Assembly: GCA_018398585.1 (NCBI GenBank)
Contig: JAGTTD010000001.1
Span: forward strand, 32,377,438-32,441,437
Length of the DNA: 64,000 bases
DNA from: Simmondsia chinensis
Taxonomy: Eukaryota > Streptophyta > Magnoliopsida > Caryophyllales > Simmondsiaceae
Reading direction: 5' to 3'
A program made the position numbers and the translations under genes. How positions within the stretch are numbered: position 1 is the stretch's first letter; every line of letters begins with the position of its first letter. Of the stretch, positions 52,252 to 62,880 are shown piece after piece. Below the pieces are notes generated by a model that worked only from the letters and a program-made list of their open reading frames with translations, did no database searches and was not told the DNA's origin.

Positions 52252-54484
52252 TGTTGGGAAAAGATATAAATTTTGTTGAAAAATAAACTCTGATGCCGAC
52301 TATTGGGTTCACAGTTCTCAACTATGGTCATAACTATAGGCACCTAGTATAGCACGTAGAGTAGGAGACTCTTCTCTCTACCTAAGCCCCCGGTCCGAGA
52401 GTCACACTTCGTGACACCTCACGTGCGAGAGTTCCCGGGAATAGGTTTATCTCTATAATCCCTTTGCCCTAATACCGGTTGTTGGGATTAATTTCAAAAA
52501 TTCTCCCAAAGTTTATGCAGCGGAATAGGTTTAGAATTCATAACTCTAAACCTGAGGTCGATTTAAAATTTCTAATTTTAAATCTACTGATTTAAATTCA
52601 TAATTTAGATCTACAGGCCTTTTACGCTAATACATTCATAATAATACATATACTTAGACATGTATAATAACGAATGCTATAAATAAATAGAAAAGCGAAA
52701 AAGAATAAAGAAAGAAGAACATACCTGGAATTGCTCCAATAATAAAGAAAACCAAGAAAATTGAGACCCTGCGATCTTCTACGCAATGACCTCGAACTGC
52801 TCGGAGGATGGGCTCTGAAAAATATTAAACTGAGGAAAGAAAAATTTCAACAAAAGTTTTTCTCTCCAATTGGGTCTCCGAAACAATTCCAGAAACCCTA
52901 AGGAAATATTTCAATTTCAATACCAAACCACGGAATAAACCCCTCTATTTATAGGAATATACCGGAGGGAAAAAATAATGAAAATTCGATGTGGGATTCA
53001 TAAAATAAATTCCAGTTAAATCAAAACGCGTCATTTCAATGTTAAAGAATTGAAAAACGCAGCGTTCTATATCAAGTCAAAAGCGCGCCCTTTTTTTTTT
53101 GAATTGGCGTGACACGTGGCGGAACCCAATTGGTCCGGGCACGATGCCACGGATCGTGGCTGGGGTAAGAGAGTGTGCCGCATGGCATGCTCTTATTGGC
53201 CCGGGCGCGTTGCTGCAGATCGCGAGCTGTTTTAAAAGCCATTTTTTGTATTTTTTTTTTTTTTGCTTTGTTTACCACATGTAAAAATTCATCTTATTAA
53301 TTTTAATTTTCCAAAATTATTTTATTCTATAATTTTTAATTTTTAATTCATCTCATGGATAATGTTTGGCAAAATTAATTTACCCATCTTATGGATAAAT
53401 AATTCATCTCATGAATTCTTTAATATTTTTTCGATGGCAATAAATACAGAGGCTTGGGCAGGGACCTCAGGGACAATTTAAATCTAGCTCTAAATGGGTT
53501 AAATTAATTATCTTATGAAATAATTTAATTACCATTTAATGAGACTTAATTCCATTAAATAAGTCTCATTGTACTCCAGACTTAAATTATTTATTCGATA
53601 TCTCCCTAATAGACTGTAATGATGACAACAACCCCTCCACTAGATTTCCACGACAAAGGATAAATATAACCACTACCATTATACTTCTCATACCTTCTCC
53701 ATTAGTTACCGACTCACCCTTCACTGAATAATTCATTTATACTTGAACACATTCACAGTATAAATTCCAAATGCCAAACACTTGGAATACTTTGGCCAAA
53801 GTTTTCGAACTATTTAAATATTTGCGAATCAACTAAGGGGACATCTGTATCTCATAAGAGACTATAGATTCCCTATTGAATGCATGATCCCTGTCACACT
53901 TCACGCCGTTACCCAGTGTACATGGGATTTCAGCCATTCGTTTAGACCTTACTTATAGTACACCAAAGTAACTAACGCTCCATGCACAAGTCCAGAATAC
54001 CCTCAGGATTTAGAGTCGTTGTTCAAACAGTACAACGTGAACCACTCATCTCCGATAGTAGTCTAGAAATAAGTAGCCCACATGGTCCAACTCAGTGTGT
54101 CAATCTTATTAAACACACTAACCTAATACTTTTGGATCTCCATCCACATGACCAAGACAAGTCATCTAAAGTGTCACGTTATAGTCTTAACATACAAGTG
54201 GTCCAAGCTTGTCTTCGACTATAAGTCTTTCAAACAACAATCCATACTATTTATTCCAAGTCTATCTGTGGCTTAGTCTCATAAACCACTTAGAATAAAC
54301 ATGTAAATTGCAGTCTGAAGACTACACCCATCTCATGGATGTCTCCTGAAAGAAAAACACATGCAGTATAAATGCTCACATACAGAAATTTAACTAGAAA
54401 ATGACTGGAATTTCAATTTTATTTACTAATTAAAATAGTATATCTAGAATAAATCTGGATTTCAGGACACTGCTCCTAAAAATC
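52252..54484 (-). repeat. copia-5 3' LTR
   Basis: Plus-strand left end TGTTGGGAAAAGATA; the first ~640 bp matches 58620-59265. On the minus strand it starts TTTTAGGAGCAGTGTCC after a CAAGTGGGAGA purine tract (54485-54500). It holds hairpins with ATCTCAT cores near 53290-53580 and CCCCCGG motifs near 52385. The full length, about 2.2 kb, rests on the purine tract because the other LTR is truncated. Confidence 0.75.
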
Positions 54485-54559
54485 TCCCACTTGTCCTAAA
54501 TCCAATTTATGACAAAGTCCATACTCACCCCTTTTTTTAAGTTTGAACCAAAAATGTAC

Positions 54560-55442
54560 TGAGCCTAACCCTTAGTGAGCACAATTACTCTATTGTGAAG
54601 TCAGCAATACAATATTGCTTGACATTCCTCTCACTAATGGCTCCGACTCCAAGGGTCAAGACATGCTTAGACGTCAAACGTTTATCATTTAAATATGACT
54701 GGAAGTCTTAAATCAGTATAGCCAACTGGAACGAGCTCGTCACTTTCGAAAGATCAGCATAGGATCTCTAGTTCTTCTTAAAAACTAGAGAAAACACTTC
54801 ACTGCCACCTAGTCCATTGGACCCATGTTAGACTAACACCTTCTTACTATACTATAGCATAGCAGACATCAAGTCTCACGTACAACATGGCATGCATGCG
54901 GCTCCCACTGCCAAAGCATATGGAATATTCCTCAATTGCTCCTCCTCTTGAGGTGTCCTAGAACACTACTTAAAAAGGAGAGGAATTCCATGCTATACCT
55001 TGACAACGTCTTGTCAATATAAGTGGCTAGGGAAAGACCCAACATCCTACTCTTACGACCTCGCAGAAGCTTAATCCTAAGAGTAGAGTTGGCTTCTCCA
55101 ATGTCTTTCATATTGAGCTATCATGACAACCAAGTCTTTACAGCTAATGACACCCCTACATCATTCTCAATGAGTAGTATATTGGTGACATACAATACTA
55201 AGAAAGTCACTACTTTCTCTTAATATCATTTGTACACGCATGATTTGAGCAACCGATTGCACAAAATTAGAAGACTTAATTGCTTCATTGTGGCTAAAAG
55301 GATTAGATTCAATGCCACGGTCAACCACTAAGGCTCCCGCTATGAACCTGTCAGGTGTCTTGACAATCCTCCCACTATACCTAGACTTTCGTGTACCTGG
55401 AACACTCTCGTTCCTATTAGTAGGTGCATCTAATGTTTCCAC
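54560..55442 (-). pseudogene. copia-5 integrase/RT linker and RT remnant
   Basis: From 55442 the frame reads KSRYSGRIVKTPDRF and ESNPFSHNEAI, the usual hinge between integrase and RT. Then an RT tail in shifted frames: NDVGVSLAVKTWLS, MKDIGEANSTLRIKLL, MLGLSLATYIDKTLSRYSM, the post-YVDD part of copia RT. The YVDD box itself was not found. Weak RNase H-like words continue to about 54600. Confidence 0.72.
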
Positions 55443-55919
55443 TATGACTTAAGTTGTGTCTAGCTGTTCAGAATTATAGTCATTTTCCTTTGAACGCTAT
55501 TTTGTTTTACTTTTGTAGTTTATTTACAAAATTCTTCTCTAAGTATTTCGCATTGTTCATGTATGTAAGAAGAACAGCATGAATAAATCATAAACACATG
55601 TTCCTCAGTAAATAAAAAATTTATTTCTTGTAATAAAGGTTCACAACCATATTCAAACTGAATAACAATTATTCTTCAAACCCCATAAATCAAATTCCTG
55701 TCCAATGTAGGTACAATTCAATAAGATTTTTTTTAATAAGAAAAAACAAAATTCTAATGCTAAAATCTAAGCCACCGCTTCCAACTACTAAGACTGCCAC
55801 CCTTGTACCGCCTTCAGCTTGGTCAGTTGAACCTGAGTCCACGCATCAGGAATCTGGTGAACTCACAACTACACAAGACTCTAATCAGTGAGATATCAAC
55901 ATACCTTCACCAGATGGCT
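55443..55919 (-). other. Deletion zone between copia-5 gag and RT
   Basis: AT-rich, no protease or integrase core motif. These domains, normally about 2 kb, are missing. Confidence 0.6.
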
Positions 55920-56722
55920 TAGCAGTCTTTGCAGGAAGAGTAGCCATGTACTTTACGCAGTTTCTCTTCCAGTGGCCCATCTTTCCGCAAAAGTAACACT
56001 TTCCTTTTGTTGGTATTAGTCGCTACTCTAGCAACTTTGCCTTTGCATTTCTTTCCAGTCGGTCCCTTATTCTGCTTGCTCTCACTAGTCCTCGATACCT
56101 GAGTTTAGTGGACATTTTCCTTGGCTCACATAACACCCTCTGCTACCTGTAGCTCTTTCATCAGCTCAGGTCATGAATAATCCTTATTATTCATTTTGTA
56201 GTTCAGCCTGAACTGAGTAAAAGAGTCGGACAGAGAGCTGAGGATGATGTCCCGCTGAGACTGACTATCAATCTTAGCACCTAGAATCTCCAACTGAGAC
56301 AAGCACGCCATCATTTTCATGACGTGCTCCTGAACTGGCGACCCTCCTGACATTCTTATGTTCAAGAGCTTCCTCATCAGCTCTTGCCTAGCTGCCCTAT
56401 CTTGACCACTAAACATTTCCTTTAAATGTTTGATCATCTCAGCTACTGTTTCTATCTCAAGCATCTGATGCTTAAGTACATTGGTCACAGAGGCCAAAAT
56501 GTAGCATCTGGCTAACTCATTAGCCTTATTCCAGCGTTCATAATGCTCTTTAATAGCAGCTGCAGAATTATTAGCAGGCACCGTAGGTCGAGCTTCAGTG
56601 AGAACAAACTTATGACCCTCATGTATTAACACTATGTGCAGGTTCATTTTCCAGGTGAAGTAATTCGGTCCAATTAAGGCATTATGTTTCAGAATTGAGT
56701 GAAGTGCGCCAGTCGCAGCCAT
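55920..56722 (-). pseudogene. copia-5 gag with zinc knuckle
   Basis: ATG at 56720-56722. The first 183 codons are open: GPNYFTWKMNLHIVL, ETVAEMIKHLKEMFSGQD, RQELMRKLLNIRMSGGSPV, LSQLEILGAKIDSQ, typical UBN2-type copia gag. A stop at 56171-56173 interrupts. Further on, in other frames, a CCHC knuckle CYFCGKMGHWKRNC is coded near 55960-56000. This is the best preserved protein of the element. Confidence 0.88.
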
Positions 56723-56825
56723 TTCAAAAACAGTGTAAATGCAAACAATCGTGTAACTGTCTTATATGACTCATGTATAATGCAGTGATATATATATTCT
56801 TTCAATTTAGCATACACAATAAGTC
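56723..56825 (-). other. Leader segment next to gag
   Basis: Short AT-rich link between gag start and the conserved leader module. Confidence 0.5.
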
Positions 56826-57265
56826 AGATATCCACCAAACTGTACTATCATGCATACAATGATGACCCAAACACACCACTCCTTACTCCCCGGCAGCGGG
56901 GTCACACGAAGCTAGTTAAGGTGAGAACTATTCTCAATTAACCTGTTTTCTTGTAACTCTTACTAAACATGATTAACTCACCACTTTACCTTAGTCTCTA
57001 ACATGACACAACAGAGCTCCTCGAGAAGGCTAATGCATCACGTTAGTCAATTGTAAACCATTACCTAAACCTCCATACAAATACACGAAATACTCCACGG
57101 TAGCGCGGTCGCATCGCTTCTTTGCACTTTTGTTTATCCTAAAGAAGTCTAATCCTGTAATCTGCAAACCGACATCCTCCGCAGGGAGGTCTATTGATCT
57201 ACTATACTGCTAGACCGGTAATGGAGACCGTGAGGTTACAACAATTGAAACCTCGCTCCCACTTG
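56826..57265 (-). repeat. Conserved leader module shared with copia-4
   Basis: Read on the minus strand it aligns with both copies at 41801-42735: ATTACCGGTCTAGCAGTA, GTGGAGTATTTCGTG, GAGCTCTGT and TCATTGTATGCATGATA blocks. It contains a GC-rich hairpin, CCCCGCTGCCGGGG, near 56887-56901. No conserved frame. Confidence 0.75.
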
Positions 57266-57299
57266 ATTTTTATAACCAGTGGTTTTTAATTAACTTGCA

Positions 57300-58500
57300 T
57301 TTACAATCCGGATTATCTCATAATCCCCTTTAGAATCTCATTCTAAGATTAACAAAAATTAGTTAATTTACTTATTTAAAATACTATCGTTTCACAGTAT
57401 AGATTATCTCATAATTTTACATTAAAATCTCATTCTAAAATTCAATCAATAAAATTAAGTAATTACCAATACCAACATGTATAGATTATCACATAATCTA
57501 CTTTTCAAAATCTAATTCCAAAATTTAATTAAAATAATTTCATTTGAAATCAATAGCGATTTTGTGCTTAGACTATCCCATAGTCTATTTTAGAATCTTA
57601 TTCAAAAAAATAAACAAACTTTAGACTATCTCATAGTCTATTTTAGAATCTTATTCTAAAATAATATCAAATAACTTTTATTTAAAATAACATTGATTTA
57701 CAATTTAAATTATCTCATAATTTAATTTAGAATCTCATTCTAAAAAAAAATTAATTTATAATTATTATGTAAATCAGTAATGACACCTATACGTCTCAAA
57801 TTTTTTTTTTAAATTTAATTGCTGACGTCAGCGTTGACATCATACGTTTGACACTGACGTCATCTGTCAGCAGCAGGCGCTGACATCAGCGTCCGCTAAC
57901 AAATTTTTTTTTTAATTTTAAAATTAAAATATTTAATTTTAAAATAAATTGAATCTAATCTTATTAAATCAATTTTATCCGATTTCGTATAAAATAATTA
58001 AACCTAATCTCATTAGATCAATTTTATCCAGTTTTATAAAAATTAATTGAAACTAATCTCATTAGATCAATTTTATCCATTATTAAAAATATTGGAATCT
58101 AATCTTATTAGATCAATTTTGTCCGATTTCATAAATCATGATAGATAACGTACAATCTCATTATACGAACAACATAATTGCAAATTTATGAGTTGTTCCA
58201 AATTAACGATTAACTCATTAACGTTTTAAACAATTTAAAACGTTACTATAAACAACCTAGTTAACTATTAAATCTTTTAACTGATTTAAATAATTTAAAT
58301 CGATACTTTAAATAACCTACTTAACTATTAACTCTTTTAACCAATTTAAACAATTTAAATCGTTACATTAAAATAATCTAATTTACAATTAATTAATTTG
58401 ATGATTCAAACTATTTAAATCAAAATTACAAACAATCATCTGAATTAACTGTTAGTTCTTTATTGATTTAAACAATTTAAATCGAATCGTCAAATTAAAC
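57300..58500 (-). repeat. Arrays of small hairpins in the copia-5 leader
   Basis: Three successive degenerate arrays: about 57310-57755 (six units of two hairpins each, for example TAGACTATCTCATAGTCTA and TTTAGAATCTTATTCTAAA), about 57950-58150 (CTAATCTCATTAGATCAATT units) and about 58200-58500 (ATTTAAACAATTTAAAT units). Most hairpins have the form arm-AT-CTC-AT-arm. A GC-richer stretch at 57820-57895 with repeated TGACGTCA-like words separates the first two. Confidence 0.8.
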
Positions 58501-58604
58501 TAACTTTCCTTCTTAATAAAATCTCTATTTTTATTAAATCTCCAATCTATTTATTTCGATCTTATTATACCTAGTCATGTATATTATGAATGTAATCAGA
58601 GTCC

Positions 58605-58617
58605 GGCTCTGATACCA
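58605..58617 (-). promoter_or_regulatory. copia-5 primer-binding site
   Basis: Minus strand TGGTATCAGAGCC two bases after the LTR end, a perfect tRNA-iMet complement. Confidence 0.93.
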
Positions 58618-58619
58618 AT

Positions 58620-59265
58620 TGTTGGGAAAAGATATGAATTTTGTTGAAAAATAAACTCTGATGCCGATTATTGGGTTCACAGTTCTCAACTATGGTCACA
58701 ACAATAGGCACCTATTAGAGCACTTAGAGTAGGAGACTCTTCTCTCTACCTAAGCCCCCGGTCGGAGAGTCACGCTTCGTGACACCTCACGTGCGAGAGT
58801 TTCCGGGAAAAGGTTTATCTCTATAAACCCTTTGCCCTAATACCGGTTGTTGGGATGAATTTCAAAAATTCTCCTTAAAGTTTACGCAGCGGAACAGGTT
58901 TAGAATTCATAACTCTAAACCTGAGGTCGATTTAAAATTCATAATTTTAAATCTACTGACTGAAATTTATAATTTAAATCAACAGAATTTAGATCAATAG
59001 GCCTTTTACTCTAATACATTCATAATAATATATAACCTTAGACATGTATAATAATAAATACTGTAAATAAATAGAAAAGCAAAAAAGAATAAAGAAAGAA
59101 GAACATACCTAGAATTGCTCCAATAATAAAGAAAACCAAAAAAATCGAGACCCTGCGATCTTCTACGCATTGACCTCGAACTGCCCGGAGGATGGGCTCC
59201 GAAAAATATTAACCGAGGAAAGAAAAATTTCAACGGAAATTTTTCTCTCCAATTGGGTCTCCGAA
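58620..59265 (-). repeat. copia-5 5' LTR, truncated
   Basis: Matches 52252-52890 until about 59265, then diverges abruptly at a repeated TTTTTCTCTCCAATTGG. The outer (5') part of the LTR is missing, so no target duplication can be read. Confidence 0.85.
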
Positions 59266-59831
59266 ACAATTTTTCTCTCCAATTGGATCTACAAAACCAG
59301 TGCACCTACGAAAGTAGAGCCCGAGAAAGCCCACAAGAGCTTATTACTAGTGTGTTCTTCGCAACACTAGTTATTGTCTTAATCTTTTAATGAGCCGTAT
59401 CTATTACGATACATAATTGGATCAGGATATCCATGCATAAAAATATAAGGATAATATTATATTGATAGAAGAAAGGGGAGGATTACATAGAAGACGATTA
59501 GAGTGGAGAGAGACAGCTAACACATCACAATGCTCAACATGTCTCTCTTACCCTAACCAATCACCCTTATTTATACTAAAATATGGGGAATACTAGAAAC
59601 TATTATAAGATACTAGAATATTGTATAGTATGTTATATTAGTCCCTTTTGCCTTATTTTGGCTCGTTTCATTATCTCATTTACTCTTTGACAAGTTATCT
59701 ATACTACACTCTTAATGTACACGAAAAATGTTGCCTTTTGAGAAAATTTTACTCCCATGAAATCATCTCAATTATCCCTTATATTGGTATGTCCAAATAA
59801 TAGCAATATATGCGAAGTCATACTAAGTCTG
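59266..59831. other. Possible LTR fragment, minus strand
   Basis: Minus strand has AGTATAAATAAGGG near 59565-59580, a TATA box, followed by a C/T-rich leader-like stretch. It may be another LTR remnant; no partner was found. Confidence 0.35.
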
Positions 59832-60493
59832 TGTTGATGTATTTTTAAAATATGTATTAAATAAAGTGTTAAATGTTTGTTTAATATGTATTTAAGATGT
59901 GTTTAAGATTGTCACAACACATGTATTACGTGTTTAAGGCATGGTGGGGCTGTGTGTTGACACCCATGGCCCATGTGTTGACACATAGATCTTACAGAAG
60001 AGCACGGAAGAAGTTTGTGTATCGACACACAGGAATTGTGTGTCGACAAAAAGTTTACAGCAACCTATATGTCGATGCGTTTGTCGAAACACAGGGAAAT
60101 TTTAATAGATTTTTGGGATTTTTTTCCAGTTTTTGGCATTTTTTTTGGGCTCTTTGGGATGTATTAGGCCATTAAATACTAATATATTCCCTCTTGTTTG
60201 ACACATGAATTCGTCTTGAGAATTGAGAGAAAGAAAGCAAAAGGGCTTTGAAAGAATGATCAAGTGTGAGTGCTTTTGTGTGTTTGGTCTTTGGAAAACA
60301 TCAATATCTCTACATCTCATTCGATCTCACCTCTTACACACTCTCACTTCATTTTTGGTTGTTGTTGTATCCCCGAAGATATTTCGTACTACGAAATAAG
60401 CCTTAAGAAAAGTGATTACACGTCCTCAACACCTGAGATCATCTGGTTACTTGATTGCAAAGAATTTGCAATTTTTGAAGATTCACATAAACA
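59832..60493 (+). repeat. copia-6 5' LTR
   Basis: Starts TGTTGATGTATTTTTAAA and ends CACATAAACA; 662 bp, the same length class as 18122-18780. It contains several TGTGTCGACACA-like palindromic words (59950-60090) and the shared GTTGTATCCCCGAAGATATT block near 60365. The 3' LTR is outside the window. Confidence 0.85.
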
Positions 60494-60510
60494 ATCTTAA
60501 GGCTTAATCT
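60494..60510 (+). promoter_or_regulatory. Atypical primer-site region of copia-6
   Basis: ATCTTAAGGCTTAATC follows the LTR directly; no TGG-initial tRNA complement. The LTR contains TAAGCCTTAAGA near 60398-60410, complementary to it over 12 bases. Confidence 0.5.
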
Positions 60511-60524
60511 TCTAGTTTTGGAAT

Positions 60525-61380
60525 ATGGCTTCATCACTCCGAGAAATGACAACCAATTTCATGAGGTTGGACAGATTCGATGGTGGTAAATTCCGCCGAT
60601 GGCAGAGGAAGATGTACTTCCTCACAAAGACTTTGAACATTATGTACATTTTGAATACACCGATTCCTTGGCCCGCTTCAGAGGAGGAAGAGACTTTGGC
60701 CGAACAGAGGGCCAGATTGAACTGGGAAAATGACGACTACATATGTAGAGGGCACATCTTAAACAGCATGACTGACTCCCTGTTTGATATCTACTCAAAC
60801 TTGCCAATCGCAAAGGATCTATGGGATGCACTTGAGAAGCACTACATGGCTGAAGATGCATTGAGCAAAAAGTTCCTAATTAGTTAATTTGACAATTATA
60901 AAATGGTAGACAATCATCCTGTCATGGAGCAATTCCATGAGAGTGAATGAATTTAAATAAATTCGAACAACATAATATGAATATGGACGATATGATAGTT
61001 GTTTCATCCTTAATTGACAAACTTCTGCCTTGATTGAGAGACGTTAAGAAAAGTCTCGAACATAAGAAGGAAGATATGTCAATTGAGGAATTAGCTAACC
61101 ATTTGCGTATTGAGGAAGGGTATATGGTATAGGATGACAACAAAGACCGCCATGCTGATGTTGGGAAAATCAATATCACAAAAGAAGGCCAGTCAAGTAA
61201 GGGATCCAAGAGAACTGAACACTTCCAAAAAAAAGAAAGGTGAAAAGAGGTTGAAACCGGTTTGTTGGGAGTGTCAGAAGCCCAGTCACCTACATAGAGA
61301 CTATTACTTCCTTAAAAATAAGAAAGGCAAGGGGCTTGATCATCACACCAAAAAGTAGAATGATAGGTTTGTAGCGATGA
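60525..61380 (+). pseudogene. copia-6 gag
   Basis: ATG at 60525. RFDGGKFRRWQRKMYFLT and DSLFDIYSNLPIAKDLWDAL are standard copia gag; stop after 120 codons. Later pieces: MDDMIVVSSLIDKLLP, KSLEHKKEDMSIEELANHLR. A zinc knuckle near 61264-61310 reads CWECQKPSHLHRDY, where the last Cys is Tyr. Confidence 0.85.
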
Positions 61381-61407
61381 TATTGAAAGTCAACCTAGTT
61401 CAAGAGT

Positions 61408-62061
61408 GATAACTCTTGGTGGGTTGACTCGGGGACCACGAAGCACGTGTGTGAGGACAAGAGGTTCTTCATGACATTTGAATCCATGGACAATGGAACT
61501 GTGTTGTTCATGGGCAATGGGGCAACTATACCAATTAAAGGAAAGGGAAAAGTTGATTTGCTTTTCACTTCTAGAAAAACCCTTACTTTAACCAATGCAT
61601 GTTATGCTCCAGACGTGAAGAAGAATCTCGTGTCCGGTGGCTTACTAAATCGATTTGGGTTAAGTTGGTCTTCGAGGCTGACAAGTTTATTCTGTCAAAA
61701 GGGGGTCGTTGTTGGCAAGAGTTATCTTTGTAATGGAATGTTTAAGATGAACTTTGATAATAAAATTGATAGTTTTGTTTATATGCTTGACTCTTCGTAT
61801 TTGTGGCATCAAAGATTAGGTCATGTCAATTTTTGTAGATCATATGAAATGGTTAATTCATCATTGATACCTCACATAGATAAGGTTGATGATAAATGTA
61901 AAACATGCATGTTAACAAAAATAATGAGATTGCCATTTCCTTCGGTGCAAAGAGAGAGTAATCTTCTTAACCTAGTACATCGTGACTTATGTGATTTCAA
62001 GAACACACCAAGTCTAGTTGGAAAGAGATACTTTATAATTTCCATAGATGATTGTTCATGA
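61408..62061 (+). pseudogene. copia-6 protease, GAG-pre-integrase and integrase start
   Basis: WWVDSGTTKHVC near 61420-61455 holds the DSG active site. GNGATIPIKGKGKV and NLVSGGLLNRFGL follow, then LWHQRLGHVNF and CKTCMLTKI of the GAG-pre-integrase domain, and HRDLCDF, the first catalytic position of integrase (Asp kept). The frame ends at TGA 62059-62061 inside the integrase core. Confidence 0.87.
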
Positions 62062-62880
62062 TTTTGCTATGTGTATCTCATAAATAACAAGGATGAATCG
62101 CTAGATAGATTTAAAGCATTTAAAGCAGAAATTGAACTACGTTGTGAGACCTTCCTCAAACGTCTTAGATCGGACCGTGGTGGGGAATACTATGTTCCCA
62201 AGTATTTCAAAACCACCAGAATTGTACATGAGGTCATAGCACCTTATACGCCACAATAGAATGGGGTGGCTGAGAGAAAAAATTGGACTTTAACTAAAAT
62301 GGTTAAATCAATGTTATCCTATTCCAGTCTCAGCGATGGATTTTGGGGTGAGGTAAAGTTAACGACCTGTCATATATTAAATTGAGTTCCAAACAAGAAA
62401 AATAAAATAACCCTATACGAACTATGGAACAAACGAGCCCCTAATTTGAACTATCTAAAAGTGTGGAGGTGAAGGGCAGTCATTAAAGTCCCTGAAAGCA
62501 TAAGAAGTAAGGTGAAAGATATATTGATTTAATTTTTGTTGGATATGCACCTCATAGTAAGGCATATAGGTTCTATGTAATTGAATCTAATGATTAAATC
62601 AGTGTAAATACAATAATAGTATTGAGAGATGCCATCTTTGATGAGAATCAATCTACCTCTATCCCTAAACCGAGGGATTAATGTATTTGTTGAGAATGAC
62701 ATTCCAATATCAAATGATGATGATCATCATGAGAGGGAAGAAGTCCCTGAAAGTGCTTTAGAACTCCGAAGGAGTAAGAGAGCAAGGAAAGAAAAATATT
62801 TCGGTTCGGACTTCTACACGTATTTGGTAGAAAGTTCGAGGAACAATATGGACCAAGTAGTTCCATATTGTTGTGTCATG
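62062..62880 (+). pseudogene. copia-6 integrase core and linker
   Basis: LKRLRSDRGGEYYVPKYF contains the second Asp. A TAG (62257-62259) precedes NGVAERKNWTLTKMV with the catalytic Glu. LKVWR, a shifted FVGYAPHSKAYRFYV, and then from 62629 the linker ELRRSKRARKEKYFGSDFYT follow. At least four stops lie in this stretch. Confidence 0.82.

Larger units (their letters stand above)
52252..59265 (-). mobile_element. copia-5, long-leader Ty1/copia element
   Basis: Minus orientation: a long LTR 52252-54484 (3'), pol remnant, gag, a 1.9-kb structured leader, a perfect tRNA-Met primer site, and a truncated 5' LTR 58620-59265. Protease and most of integrase are deleted. The element interrupts the PMD gene relic. 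Family relationship with copia-4 is shown by LTR ends, gag and leader module. Confidence 0.9.
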
